A DNA stretch of 64,000 nt from contig CALUIU010000015.1 of assembly GCA_944320795.1 (NCBI GenBank), positions 1 through 64,000 on the forward strand, written 5' to 3'. A model generated the notes under the pieces. The model was given only the letters and a program-made list of their open reading frames with translations, was not told the origin of the DNA and did not search any database. Position numbers and translations under genes: made by a program. This document shows, piece by piece, positions 19,107 through 28,206 of this stretch. Numbering within the stretch: position 1 is the first letter of the stretch; every line of letters starts with the position of its first letter. The stretch is from Candidatus Paraprevotella stercoravium (lineage in GTDB: Bacteria > Bacteroidota > Bacteroidia > Bacteroidales > Bacteroidaceae).

Positions 19107-20223
19107 GGTTACTTTGAGTGTTTATGATGCTTTTATAGGCATTCAGATAAGCATTTGCTGTAGAATGAATATCAAAATTTTCGTATACATAGTCTTTGCC
19201 CAGTTTAGCTTTTTCAATGGCCTCATGGTAATGATTGAGAATATATTCAATTTTATTGGTCAAATCCTCTACGTTACCATTCTCAAAAATCCAACCGTAT
19301 TTGTTCCCGCAAATTACCTCGGCCGGTCCTTGACCTTCACTGGCTATTACTGGAATTTGTGCAGCTAAGGCTTCTGCGACAGTAAGACCGAAACCTTCCC
19401 ATCTTGAAGGTTGTACAAAAAGGTCATAGTCTGCCAAATGTGAACTGATATAGCGTTGGTCCTGCTTTCCTAGAAATTTTACAGATTCTTCACAATGAAG
19501 TTGGTGTACCAGTTGTTTAAGATATTCTAGGCTTGATCCTGTACCGATAAAATCAACTGTAACTTTTCCCTGAAGTTGTGATGCGGCTTTAATTAATAAA
19601 TCCTGTCCTTTTTTATCATGTTCTAATCTGCTGACCATGACTATGCGTAATGGAGTATTGTGTATATCAGACTCTTTTGTGCGGAATTGTTTGGTTTCAA
19701 TTCCATTATAAATCACACTGCTTTCTATATTGTACTGTTTTTCAAGCTCTTCTTTAACAGATCTGCTGATACTGAATATATATGGAATATGATTGATATA
19801 TGTCATATTGCTATATGGCTTTGGTTTTCTTAATATTTTATTCCATAACAGCTTTAATATGTTTTGTGGCTTTATTTCACCTTTGGGTAAGGCATGAAGC
19901 GTAACGCAAGTTTTAGGGAGAAATTGAGGGTTTAATATAGAGGCAATATCTGAGCGGTGAAGATGGATTACGTCGGGCTGTATTTGTTTTAATAGTCTGT
20001 TTAATTTTATGATAAAGCGAAAATCTATCGAGCCGTCTGTACGTCCTAATATGTATATAGAGATTCTTTTGTCTAATGATTGTATTAGTGTTTCTTCACA
20101 AAATTTGTTGATGATGATGATAGATACTTGTGCTTTTTCTTTAATTTGCGCGTTGGCAAGATTAATAAGCATGGTTTCGATACCGCCAAATCTAAGGTTC
20201 CAAAAAATATGAGTAATCTTCAT
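19099..20223 (-). CDS. glycosyltransferase family 4 protein
   Basis: 374 residues, GT-B fold. N-terminus MKITHIFWNLRFGGIETMLI; LHRSDIASIL and VTLHALPKGE in the acceptor half; VMVSRLEHDKKGQDLLIKAA and PSRWEGFGLTVAEALAAQIP (E-x7-E) in the donor half. Retaining nucleotide-sugar transferase for the capsule repeat unit; donor unknown. Its end overlaps FrhB-like copy 2 by 8 bp. Confidence 0.88.
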   Translation of the reverse strand: MKITHIFWNLRFGGIETMLINLANAQIKEKAQVSIIIINKFCEETLIQSLDKRISIYILGRTDGSIDFRFIIKLNRLLKQIQPDVIHLHRSDIASILNPQFLPKTCVTLHALPKGEIKPQNILKLLWNKILRKPKPYSNMTYINHIPYIFSISRSVKEELEKQYNIESSVIYNGIETKQFRTKESDIHNTPLRIVMVSRLEHDKKGQDLLIKAASQLQGKVTVDFIGTGSSLEYLKQLVHQLHCEESVKFLGKQDQRYISSHLADYDLFVQPSRWEGFGLTVAEALAAQIPVIASEGQGPAEVICGNKYGWIFENGNVEDLTNKIEYILNHYHEAIEKAKLGKDYVYENFDIHSTANAYLNAYKSIINTQSNHA

Positions 20224-20294
20224 ATACTTTGTAATGTTATCGGTGTTTATGGATGTTTTTACTTATGAAATTAGAAGAAATTCTTTTATTGGCT

Positions 20295-21485
20295 TTATGA
20301 TTTCGGATTTTTGCTTTTATACTTAAGTGCAACTAAATACTTTTTGTCTATAATACTGTATAAGATTTTAGGAACAAATAAATAACAGCAAATAATAAAA
20401 ACAAATAAAGGTACGAATGTTGTCGATAAAGAATTATTTGTAGAGGCAAGTATAGCGAAAGCAGTAGTTAAAATAAACGCATTAGTTTTAGAGTAATACT
20501 TTAAAAACGGATAACATATTCTGTAATATAAGAAGAACCAAAAAAATATGAAAATAATTCCATATTCAAAAAGGAAATCAATCCAAAAATTTTCACTTAT
20601 TCCATTCGCATTGCCTGAATAATTATACAGATATACAATTCTTAGATTTTTGGGAATTCCCATTATAAAGTCTTCTAGATTTAACTCTGTTAATACAAGA
20701 AGAGTGTTTGTTCTTACAGCTGCACTATTTTCATCGTACAAACCATGTTCTAAAAGTCTTCTTCCTACGCCAGCTTTAAAAATATAATATGATATAGCAG
20801 AAATTAGAATAATAAAAAATATCAAACTGAATTTTATTCTACCATTCTTCAAGATATTTCTAAGTATATAGATAATAAATAGTCCTACATTCATTACAAT
20901 AGCAGCTCTACAGTTAAAACATAGAATGCTGATAAATCCTATAATCCACATGCAAATTTTATATTTTTCTCGTAAAGGCGAATATAAAATAAAGGACATA
21001 ATTGTAGTCACGATTAATGCATCAGATAGAGATGTGCCATGAAATGTATAAGCTCTAAATTCTGTAGTATTAAATGTTGCAGCTTCAAAAGGAAGTTTTA
21101 CAAATATTTGTCCTGTAATTGTCGACAATATAGCAAAAATACACTCAGAGATAAAGAAAATGCAAAGAATTTTAAAATAAATGTTTCCTTGTTTTGAGGT
21201 AATCCTATTGTAAGGGATTAGTAATATTGGTGTTGTTAACAAAGTAAGAAGAATACCAAGGCTTCCTTCAGCGCCGTATAAACTGATTGCATGAAAACCA
21301 AATAATAAAATAATTATACTTAAAGTAATGATTGTTTTATTATGAAAAATTATCTTGTTTTTGCAGGCAATGGCAATGGCAAAAGCCATTATTATAATTT
21401 GGAATAATTTATAATCAATACCAATCGTTCTTGCGATGTTTGATCCTATAAATAGAATAAGAATAAGTAATGTTTTTGAGTTCAT
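20295..21485 (-). CDS. Wzy-like O-antigen/capsule polymerase
   Basis: 396 residues with about 10-12 predicted membrane helices and little conserved sequence, as expected for Wzy polymerases. A periplasmic loop sits about two thirds along (GVGRRLLEHGLYDENSAAVR, then NGISENFWIDFLFEYGIIF), and this spacing and Arg-rich loop are typical of the family. It would polymerise flipped repeat units in the periplasm. It is the only candidate polymerase in the locus. Very AT-rich compared with the genes outside the capsule region. Confidence 0.78.
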   Translation of the reverse strand: MNSKTLLILILFIGSNIARTIGIDYKLFQIIIMAFAIAIACKNKIIFHNKTIITLSIIILLFGFHAISLYGAEGSLGILLTLLTTPILLIPYNRITSKQGNIYFKILCIFFISECIFAILSTITGQIFVKLPFEAATFNTTEFRAYTFHGTSLSDALIVTTIMSFILYSPLREKYKICMWIIGFISILCFNCRAAIVMNVGLFIIYILRNILKNGRIKFSLIFFIILISAISYYIFKAGVGRRLLEHGLYDENSAAVRTNTLLVLTELNLEDFIMGIPKNLRIVYLYNYSGNANGISENFWIDFLFEYGIIFIFFWFFLYYRICYPFLKYYSKTNAFILTTAFAILASTNNSLSTTFVPLFVFIICCYLFVPKILYSIIDKKYLVALKYKSKNPKS

Positions 21486-21540
21486 TTGATAAGATTATTC
21501 GTAATTTTTACACTCAGAATAAAAGAAATAACTTTATTAT

Positions 21541-22722
21541 CTAGCACAGTAGTTTTATCCATTCCTGTAAAATGTTTTCTTGTGAAAACCTTTTGCTACT
21601 TTCTATACACTTGCTTGCCATCTCTTTTCTTATATCTTGATTTATGATGAGTAATTTTAGTTTTTCAATATATTCTGAAATATTATTGTTCGGAATGATA
21701 AATCCGTTTTCTCCATCTTGAATAATATCGTGAAGTGAAGCATAACTGTCAAAAGCTATAGGAACTACACCATATTGTTGTGCTTCTGTTAAGGTTAATC
21801 CCCAACCTTCAAAACTTGAAGTCATCATAAAGATTGAAGCTTTTTGATAATATGATTGTGGTTCTTTTCTTCCTTCAAAAAATACTCGCTGCAAATTATG
21901 ATCCTTAACAAATTGCTTGTATTTTGTTTCGTCAGATCCTTTCCCTACAATAATTAAACTCCAGTCTTCTAACATAGAAAGGGCTTCAATTTTTTTCCAA
22001 ATTCTAAGAGCTAATCCTATTCTTTTTTGTTTTTCTTCCAGTCTGCTTATAATTAATATTTCTTTCTTTTTTGAATTATAATCTGCGATGTCAAAAAATG
22101 AATTAAAAGATAGAGCATTATGGATAATATGAAATTTATCTTTGTTGGTTAATTGGGCATAGCGAATATAAGGGTCAATGAATCTTTCAGATAACAAAAC
22201 AACTTTATCTGCATTTAGATAAGTTTGCTTGTAGTGATAGCGTAACTTTAGGTGGTATTTTAGTTTGGCAATAGGATAAAGAATTGTTTTGGTTAAGTTT
22301 TTGAACTTGTTGTTGGGACTCTCTTTTAAAGATTTTACTGTTTTTCTAAAAGTAAGAAATGATTCTTCTGCTCCAGGATTAAAATGATGTACAAATATTA
22401 TAGAAATCTTCTTTTTATCTATTTCGGAAACGAGATTTTTCATTTCAGCGGTCATTTCGAAAAGCCCCTGAATAATTAGAGTATCAATGTCGTTTTCTAT
22501 GAGAAAATTTTTTATTTGTGGTTTAGTTTTTGTATTTATCTTATTTATTCTTATCCTTTTTTCAAAATCTGTTTTAATAGAATCAGACTCTATATCTCTG
22601 AAATAAAGAAGGAAACATTTATGTCCGGCTTCTTTTAATCCTTCTGAGACGGTTGTTGTTATTCGTTCTGTTCCTCCTTTTGTAGATGAAACATCAAAAA
22701 ATGAGCAAAAAAGAATATTCAT
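21541..22722 (-). CDS. glycosyltransferase family 4 protein
   Basis: 393 residues, GT-B fold. N-terminus MNILFCSFFDVSSTKGGTER; donor-site motifs LIISRLEEKQKRIGLALRIW and SSFEGWGLTLTEAQQYGVVP. VFVHHFNPGAE in the N-terminal half fits the acceptor domain. Capsule repeat-unit assembly; donor unknown. AT-rich. It begins 2 bp after the end of the GT2 gene. Confidence 0.87.
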   Translation of the reverse strand: MNILFCSFFDVSSTKGGTERITTTVSEGLKEAGHKCFLLYFRDIESDSIKTDFEKRIRINKINTKTKPQIKNFLIENDIDTLIIQGLFEMTAEMKNLVSEIDKKKISIIFVHHFNPGAEESFLTFRKTVKSLKESPNNKFKNLTKTILYPIAKLKYHLKLRYHYKQTYLNADKVVLLSERFIDPYIRYAQLTNKDKFHIIHNALSFNSFFDIADYNSKKKEILIISRLEEKQKRIGLALRIWKKIEALSMLEDWSLIIVGKGSDETKYKQFVKDHNLQRVFFEGRKEPQSYYQKASIFMMTSSFEGWGLTLTEAQQYGVVPIAFDSYASLHDIIQDGENGFIIPNNNISEYIEKLKLLIINQDIRKEMASKCIESSKRFSQENILQEWIKLLC

Positions 22723-22724
22723 AA

Positions 22725-23654
22725 TTACCTTTTAGTCGTATAAATAAAACGTTTAAAGAAATTCCAAAAAAAATGATATGAAGCAAAATATAAAATAATT
22801 ATATTTTTTAGATATTTGGGATGATTACAAGCATTATATTCCTGAAATAGTTCTGGAAATATTTCTTTATATTCTTGGAATGAAAATAGGTTTGAAGCAA
22901 ACCCGATCCATTTTAAATCAAGTTTATGCCACATCAACCAATTTTTGTTGAGATGATTTTCTTGTAGAAGCTTTGTTGCTCGGTTTACAAAATCAATTCT
23001 TTGAATGATAATGTTTTTATTTGGCTTCCTGGTTATTGAACATGGATTATCCATATAATGATAATATGCATTTTCTGTAAATCCAATTTTTGTTGTCGAG
23101 AGAAAAAGCTGTATACAAACGTAAACGTCTTCACAGAAGTTTATGTTTGATGGAAATCTTATATTGAATTGTTTATATAATGAATGTTTTACCAGTTTGT
23201 TCCACATCACACCTTTGATTTTACTATTCAGCATATTTTGAATCAGAGCTTTCGGTGCATTGGCTCTTTGTTCTTCTTTTATTAAATTATTATTTATAAA
23301 GTAGTTGCAGATTAATATATCATTTTGTTGCTTAGTTATTGTATGATGCATTTCTGCGAGCATATTAGGTTCAATCCAATCATCAGCATCGATAAATATG
23401 GAATATGCTCCAGTCGCTTTTTCTATACCATATTGTCTTGTGGCACTGACTCCTTCATTCTTTTTATCAAAAACAGTTATTCTATTATCTTTTAATGCAA
23501 ACATATTGCATATATACAAGGATTCATCTGAACTGCCATCATTGATAAGAAGAACTTCAAAGTTTATAAACTTTTGGGCCAATATACTATTTAGGCAGCG
23601 TTCTAGGTACTTTTCTGCATTATATACAGGTACGATAATTGAAATCTCAGCCAT
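22725..23654 (-). CDS. glycosyltransferase family 2 protein
   Basis: 309 residues, GT-A fold. MAEISIIVPVYNAEKYLERC, LLINDGSSDESLYICN and SIFIDADDWIEP give the nucleotide-binding Asp and the DxD metal motif (about 87-95). The C-terminal third is helical and aromatic-rich. Probably an inverting transferase of the capsule repeat unit. It is the first intact gene after the 0.7-kb gap that follows the wzc-like gene, so it heads the glycosyltransferase part of the locus. Confidence 0.88.
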   Translation of the reverse strand: MAEISIIVPVYNAEKYLERCLNSILAQKFINFEVLLINDGSSDESLYICNMFALKDNRITVFDKKNEGVSATRQYGIEKATGAYSIFIDADDWIEPNMLAEMHHTITKQQNDILICNYFINNNLIKEEQRANAPKALIQNMLNSKIKGVMWNKLVKHSLYKQFNIRFPSNINFCEDVYVCIQLFLSTTKIGFTENAYYHYMDNPCSITRKPNKNIIIQRIDFVNRATKLLQENHLNKNWLMWHKLDLKWIGFASNLFSFQEYKEIFPELFQEYNACNHPKYLKNIIILYFASYHFFWNFFKRFIYTTKR

Positions 23655-23702
23655 AAGGAATAGTTATGCAATGTCGTCAGATATTATTTCTTAAGAATAT
23701 TA

Positions 23703-24040
23703 CTAATTAAGTAAATGTTTTAGAAAGTTATATTCGCTAGAGTCAAGTATTTCTTTTTTATATTTGTAAGTGAGCTTGTGAATAAAACTGCTGTTTAGAA
23801 TATGTTGATAGATTTTCTCATTATAGGGCTTAGAGAATGAAAACAGAAGAACATGAGGATTCATTAGTCATAGCAAAACCATTGGCTTCTTGTCCAGTCG
23901 GCTCTTTTCCAATAAAGATACTTGGGCAGTTTCTTTTTTATAAAGCTGGAAATCTTCATATTATTTTTATTTGTAGTAAAATAATAGCAATAGCTTTCCT
24001 GTTCTGTTACCTTTACTCTGTATAATGATGGAATATAGAT
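23703..24040 (-). pseudogene. possible decayed capsule gene (two short open frames)
   Basis: Two adjoining minus-strand frames look coding. 23864-23959 encodes 31 residues (MKISSFIKKKLPKYLYWKRA...CYD), and the same frame is open upstream to 24040. 23703-23864 encodes 53 residues (MNPHVLLFSFSKPYNEKIYQ...HLLN). They overlap as TAATG. The second frame can also be read upstream with plausible composition through three stops. This is what a gene disabled by stops or a frameshift would look like, but chance open frames in AT-rich DNA or two tiny real genes are alternatives. Family not recognised. Confidence 0.3.
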
Positions 24041-24264
24041 TCAATGAAAATAAGTAGAATTTTATTCTCACTAAATTACAGCTTCGCCACTATCTGTCAC
24101 ATTTTTCAGTAACGGATAGTATGATATAATATATTTATAAACAATAATACCTCAAATAATTGATTCTACTGTTCTATATAATTGTGGTGTTAGTTTGATC
24201 AATTAAGTGAGGTAGTTCCAATGTATAAATAATAGTCTTTTAATTTCAGTCTAACTATTTCATG

Positions 24265-24272
24265 CAAAAATA
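24265..24272 (-). promoter_or_regulatory. candidate internal promoter for the glycosyltransferase block
   Basis: The minus strand reads TATTTTTG (TAnnTTTG type) with a weak TTTC 20 bp upstream. It sits just past the terminator behind the wzc-like gene and would drive the region from the decayed frame and GT2 onward. The predicted leader of about 600 nt includes an imperfect hairpin, ACTATCTGT/ACGGATAGT, at 24089-24120. Apart from these elements, the stretch 24041-24350 holds nothing I recognise. Confidence 0.35.
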
Positions 24273-24349
24273 GCTATAAAACAGGAAACTCGGAAATTTA
24301 TAGGACTTTTTTGATAATATATGACGGTTCTTTGGATATTATAATATAG

Positions 24350-24401
24350 AGGAAAAGTGAATGCCGATGGCAGGCAATATATCAGTCTGTCATCGGCATT
24401 C
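24350..24401 (-). terminator. intrinsic terminator after the wzc-like gene
   Basis: GAATGCCGATG (24359-24369) and CATCGGCATTC (24391-24401) form a perfect 11-bp stem. On the minus strand it is followed by ACTTTTCC. It lies 32 bp after the stop codon of the wzc-like gene and would split the export genes from the glycosyltransferase genes, unless UpxY-type antitermination reads through it. Confidence 0.65.
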
Positions 24402-24432
24402 AAATATATCAGAAGAATCAGGCTTTTGTTTC

Positions 24433-26907
24433 TTAAAACACCTTCTTTTTCTTCTTTTTCTTGCTGGTATCTTCATAACCATAACCATAGCCGTATCCGT
24501 ATCCGGAATTACCATAGCCGTATCCGTATTTCTTACCGAATCCATAAGCATAGCTATGTTTGCGCTGGTTCAGATCAATACCGTTAAGTACGGTTGTTAC
24601 TTTCGGGAACTTTTCTTCATTACAAAGTACGTTAATGAACTCATAACCGGCCTTAGGAGTTACATCCGCACGGCATACATAGACACAGGCATCTGCGTGT
24701 TTGGCTATGAGAGCACTGTCGGTTACCATACCAATAGGAGCTGTATCCAATATAATGTAGTCGTAATGTTCCTTAAGCAGTTCTATAGCCTTGCTTAATG
24801 CCGGCCCGGAAACCAGTTCTGTCGGATTTGGAGGAATTGGTCCGCCAGGGAGAATGTCCAGATTAGAACTGATATCGGACTGCTGGATCATATCTGAAAG
24901 GTTCGTATGCTCCGGATCGCTGAGGTAAGAAGTGATACCATCTGCGCGGCGCGACAGATGGAATACTTTATTCAGTCCCGGTTTTCGGATGTCCATACCG
25001 ACAATGATAACCTTTTTCCCCATTAATGCCAGGCTGACAGCTGTGTTACCGGCTACAAAAGATTTACCTTCGCCCGGCTGTGTAGATGAAAACATGATGA
25101 CTTTCTCGCCAGCCTGCAACGTGAAGAGTAAATTGGTACGTAAAGAACGGAATACTTCTTCCATAATACCGTTTTCATTCTCGTGTACCACAATGGCACC
25201 TGTTTGTGACTTTTCTGCAATAGGTAATTCTGCCAGAATCGGGGCGTCGGTAATTTTTCGGATATCTTCCGTGTTTTCAATCTTGTATTTCAACAGGTCT
25301 CTCAGATAGATGATACCAAAAGGTAATCCTGCTCCGAGAATCAGAGCCACAAGCATGATGATTTTCTTCTTGGGAGATACCGGACGGTTTCCTGCCAGTG
25401 CTTCTTCAACAATGCGACTGTTGTTAGCGGTTGAGGCTAAAGTGATGGCATTCTCCTCACGCTTCTGGAGCAGAATGGTGTATAGGGTCGCTTTGATTTC
25501 ACGTTGACGGGAGATGCTGATCAGTTCTTTTTCCTGTTGCGGTGCATTGCTGATGCGACTCTCAAAGTTCTGTGCCTGGCGGTCCAGTTCTCTTTTGGTA
25601 ATCATCAGTCCTTCAAGAACACTGGCTACTGTGGTGCGTACATTTCTTCGGGTGGCCTCAATACTTACATCCAGATTGGCGATGGTTGGGTTCTCCTCGG
25701 ATGAAGTGCGCAACAAACGTTTACGCTCAATGATCTGGGCATTGTAAGTGTTGATAACATTGGTCAGGGTTTTGTCTTCCAGACCCACATTACTTGGGAT
25801 GACATCCTCTCCGAATTGAGGATTGTCAATATAGTCGCGCAGGAACTCTACCAGACGGATCTGGGTCGAGTTGTTTACACGGGCTTTATTGTATTCAGCA
25901 TTCTCTTTCAGTGCCAGTTCCGCGTCGCTGGATAAGTCGGTCAGGCCCGAACGTTGTTTGAAATCGGCCAGTTGGTTTTCGGTACTTCCCAGTTCTTCGC
26001 CGATCAGTTGGATTCTTTTTTCGATAAATTCGCCGGTCTTTTCCGCGATTTCATTCTTCTCATCATTGGCATCCTGGTTATACATGGCTACCAGGGTGTT
26101 GATAAAGTCCACGGCACGCTCCCTGCTGGTGGCCTGCATTCCCACTTGTGCTATTGTTGTGGTTTTTGAGGTTGGTTCAATGGAAATGCTGTTTTTATAA
26201 CTGATGGCTACAGCGGTAGGAGGATAAATGGTGCTGACAAAAGTTGTCGGTAGTTCCTCCAGTAATTCCGGAGTCAGTTCTTTTAGATTGGGGTTTTCGG
26301 AAACAGTGACTACTCCTACCGGGGTATTAAGCACCTGAGGCAGACGGTTGACAGTGGCCTGTTGCTCGTATTTTTCTCCTTCTTTAGAATACTTAATGGT
26401 TACATCCCATTGAGCTTTATCTTTTTGTTTGAACTTCAGACTTAATCCGCTGGGGAGTTTGTCTGCTTCTTCCGGGGTCATATAGACATTCAGTGGAGCT
26501 GTCTTATATAATTCACGGGTGTAGTTTAAGGTGCGAGGCTCAAAATAATTGATATAAAGACCTTGTGCTATGACCACCTTTTTCATGAGGGTGCGTGAGT
26601 TCAGAATCTCAATCTCATTGTCGAAATTGTTGGTCATGGAGATAAGTCCCATTCCCGTAAGAGAACCTAACGGGTTTTTGGCTGAACTGTATCCGCTGCG
26701 ACTGTTATCTTCTTTGATCAATACGGATGCATTGATCTGATAAACCGGTGTTGATTTGCGGATATACAGATAGCCTAAAGCCAAAAAGATAATGATGCTG
26801 GCTACAAACCAAGGCCAGTAAATCAGGTATTTGAAAAGAAGAGCATAGAAATTGATTTTATCTTCTTTTTTTTCTTGTTGTTCGTCAATCAAAAAATCAT
26901 CTGCCAT
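24433..26907 (-). CDS. Wzc-like polysaccharide co-polymerase / bacterial tyrosine kinase
   Basis: 824 residues. Wzz-type N-terminal membrane segment (about 30-50), a periplasmic domain with long coiled coil and GNVR-like region, a second membrane segment (about 510-530), then a cytoplasmic BY-kinase. Walker A is SSTQPGEGKS (from 607), Walker A' is VIIVGMDIRKPG, Walker B is YIILDTAP. The tail (786-811) has ten tyrosines in GY repeats, the autophosphorylation cluster expected of Wzc, then a run of lysines. Kinase and co-polymerase fused in one chain control capsule chain length and export with the Wza-like lipoprotein just upstream (21 bp gap). Confidence 0.93.
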   Translation of the reverse strand: MADDFLIDEQQEKKEDKINFYALLFKYLIYWPWFVASIIIFLALGYLYIRKSTPVYQINASVLIKEDNSRSGYSSAKNPLGSLTGMGLISMTNNFDNEIEILNSRTLMKKVVIAQGLYINYFEPRTLNYTRELYKTAPLNVYMTPEEADKLPSGLSLKFKQKDKAQWDVTIKYSKEGEKYEQQATVNRLPQVLNTPVGVVTVSENPNLKELTPELLEELPTTFVSTIYPPTAVAISYKNSISIEPTSKTTTIAQVGMQATSRERAVDFINTLVAMYNQDANDEKNEIAEKTGEFIEKRIQLIGEELGSTENQLADFKQRSGLTDLSSDAELALKENAEYNKARVNNSTQIRLVEFLRDYIDNPQFGEDVIPSNVGLEDKTLTNVINTYNAQIIERKRLLRTSSEENPTIANLDVSIEATRRNVRTTVASVLEGLMITKRELDRQAQNFESRISNAPQQEKELISISRQREIKATLYTILLQKREENAITLASTANNSRIVEEALAGNRPVSPKKKIIMLVALILGAGLPFGIIYLRDLLKYKIENTEDIRKITDAPILAELPIAEKSQTGAIVVHENENGIMEEVFRSLRTNLLFTLQAGEKVIMFSSTQPGEGKSFVAGNTAVSLALMGKKVIIVGMDIRKPGLNKVFHLSRRADGITSYLSDPEHTNLSDMIQQSDISSNLDILPGGPIPPNPTELVSGPALSKAIELLKEHYDYIILDTAPIGMVTDSALIAKHADACVYVCRADVTPKAGYEFINVLCNEEKFPKVTTVLNGIDLNQRKHSYAYGFGKKYGYGYGNSGYGYGYGYGYEDTSKKKKKKKVF
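24475..24552 (-). repeat. hexanucleotide Gly-Tyr repeat in the kinase tail
   Basis: Tandem GGNTAT-type hexamers encode the alternating Gly-Tyr tail, interrupted by KK and NS. Such short in-frame repeats can gain or lose units by slippage and so change the number of phosphorylatable tyrosines without a frameshift. Confidence 0.6.
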
Positions 26908-26927
26908 AAATTATGGTGTTTGAATGG

Positions 26928-27722
26928 TTAGCGTAATATATTAAAGAGCAGGCTGACAATGGATACCATGGTGGAAGTCATGGAAATCCAAAGGCTGGTA
27001 CTGCTACCGATTTCTGAGTTCTTGGCTTTGGTCTTGTTGGGGGTCACGTAAAGAATATCATTCTGGCGCAAATAGTAGTAAGGCGACAGAATCAGGTTGG
27101 CGTCGTTGAGGTTCAGTTCAACAATCTCCTTTCTTCCGATAGAGTCTTCCCGGATGAGTTTTACATTGTCTCGTATACCATACACGGTCATATCTCCAGC
27201 CATAGCCAAAGCTTCCAGTACATTGACTTTTTCATTGCTTACCGTAAAGGTTCCCGGACGGGCAACTTCTCCCAATACGGAAATCTTGTAGTTGCTCATG
27301 CGTACATTGACTATGGGTACTTCCTTTAAATAAGTAGTCAGTTTCTCGCGGATCATGTCCTCGGCTTCTCCTTTGGTCAGCCCACCGACTTTTAAGCGTC
27401 CCAATATGGGAAAATCAATCTCTCCCGTGTTGCTGACCAGATATTGCTGAATAGTAGGCTGGGTGGTGGTATAAGCGTTTTTATTGGCAATATTGATTGG
27501 AGTCTGCATGGCCAGATTAAACGGAGCCGATACTTGAGGATCGGTGGTGTTTACCGTAATGGCAAGCAAGTCTTTGGGCATGATTTTGGCATCGTATAAA
27601 GGAAGATGCTGGGCCACCTGGCTGATTTGATCTGCATTCTGAAAATATGGCACCTGCTTATAAGATGTGCACGAAGCGAGAGTCAGTATAAGCAAGAGTA
27701 TATATGCGAAATTTTTTTTCAT
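26928..27722 (-). CDS. Wza-like polysaccharide export lipoprotein
   Basis: 264 residues. Lipoprotein signal MKKNFAYILLLILTLASC with the lipidated Cys at 18. Polysaccharide-export (Poly_export) domain with MPKDLLAITVNTTDPQVSAPF (about 53-73), then SLBB domain(s) with ISVLGEVARPGTFTVSNEKV (about 148-167). A C-terminal hydrophobic helix (about 243-262) fits the outer-membrane-spanning helix of Wza. Forms the outer-membrane exit for the polymer and partners with the adjacent Wzc-like kinase. Confidence 0.92.
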   Translation of the reverse strand: MKKNFAYILLLILTLASCTSYKQVPYFQNADQISQVAQHLPLYDAKIMPKDLLAITVNTTDPQVSAPFNLAMQTPINIANKNAYTTTQPTIQQYLVSNTGEIDFPILGRLKVGGLTKGEAEDMIREKLTTYLKEVPIVNVRMSNYKISVLGEVARPGTFTVSNEKVNVLEALAMAGDMTVYGIRDNVKLIREDSIGRKEIVELNLNDANLILSPYYYLRQNDILYVTPNKTKAKNSEIGSSTSLWISMTSTMVSIVSLLFNILR

Positions 27723-27750
27723 AAAGTCTATGGGGTATTGGTTATGAATT

Positions 27751-28179
27751 TTATTTGCCGAAAATGCGGTCGAAGAAACCTTTCTTGCTTTCTTGAGGCT
27801 TTTCGTCTTCGTAATGGTCTAATAAATCTTCGTAAGAAAGGCGTTTGCGCACCATTTCATAAATAGTTCCCCAGTCCGGTAATCCTCCCAAGTTGCGGTC
27901 ATCAATGAAAAGGTCTGCTTTTAATTTCCGGGAAAAGTGATCGTGTCCTGTTTCTTCTTCCGGATAGTTCTTGTTTACTGCATAGAATTCCAGTCCACGG
28001 GCCCGGCAAAACTCAACAGCCTCCTGAAGGAGCTCTCCCTCACGGACGCTCCATAAAATCAGTTTATGACGATCCTGTTGCAGTTTTTTTAATGTTTCTA
28101 TGGCAAATGGAAGTTCGCGTCCGATTTCCGGGTACCGGTGTTCTACAATGGTACCGTCGAAGTCTACTGCTATAATCAT
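27751..28179 (-). CDS. small HAD-superfamily hydrolase-like protein
   Basis: 142 residues. The N-terminal MIIAVDFDGTIVEHRYPEIG is HAD motif I (DxDGT); LILWSVREG resembles motif II; LFIDDRNLGGLPDW gives the acidic motif IV. The size fits cap-less (C0) HAD phosphatases common in Bacteroides. Substrate unknown; in this operon a phosphosugar or nucleotide-sugar intermediate is a plausible guess. The Lys-rich C-terminus (ESKKGFFDRIFGK) may be an amphipathic tail. Confidence 0.78.
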   Translation of the reverse strand: MIIAVDFDGTIVEHRYPEIGRELPFAIETLKKLQQDRHKLILWSVREGELLQEAVEFCRARGLEFYAVNKNYPEEETGHDHFSRKLKADLFIDDRNLGGLPDWGTIYEMVRKRLSYEDLLDHYEDEKPQESKKGFFDRIFGK

Positions 28180-28206
28180 AAATAAGCTTCTTTTATGCTA
28201 TTTCTA

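Noticed and set aside
23837-24025. 62-codon plus-strand open frame in the capsule gap
   Set aside because: It has no promoter box or family resemblance. The minus strand of the same stretch reads more like coding sequence, so this frame looks like its shadow.
24061-24120. ops-like sequence (GGCGAAGCTG on the minus strand) as an antitermination signal
   Set aside because: It matches the RfaH ops element only in part, and UpxY target sites are not known to look like ops. Probably coincidence.
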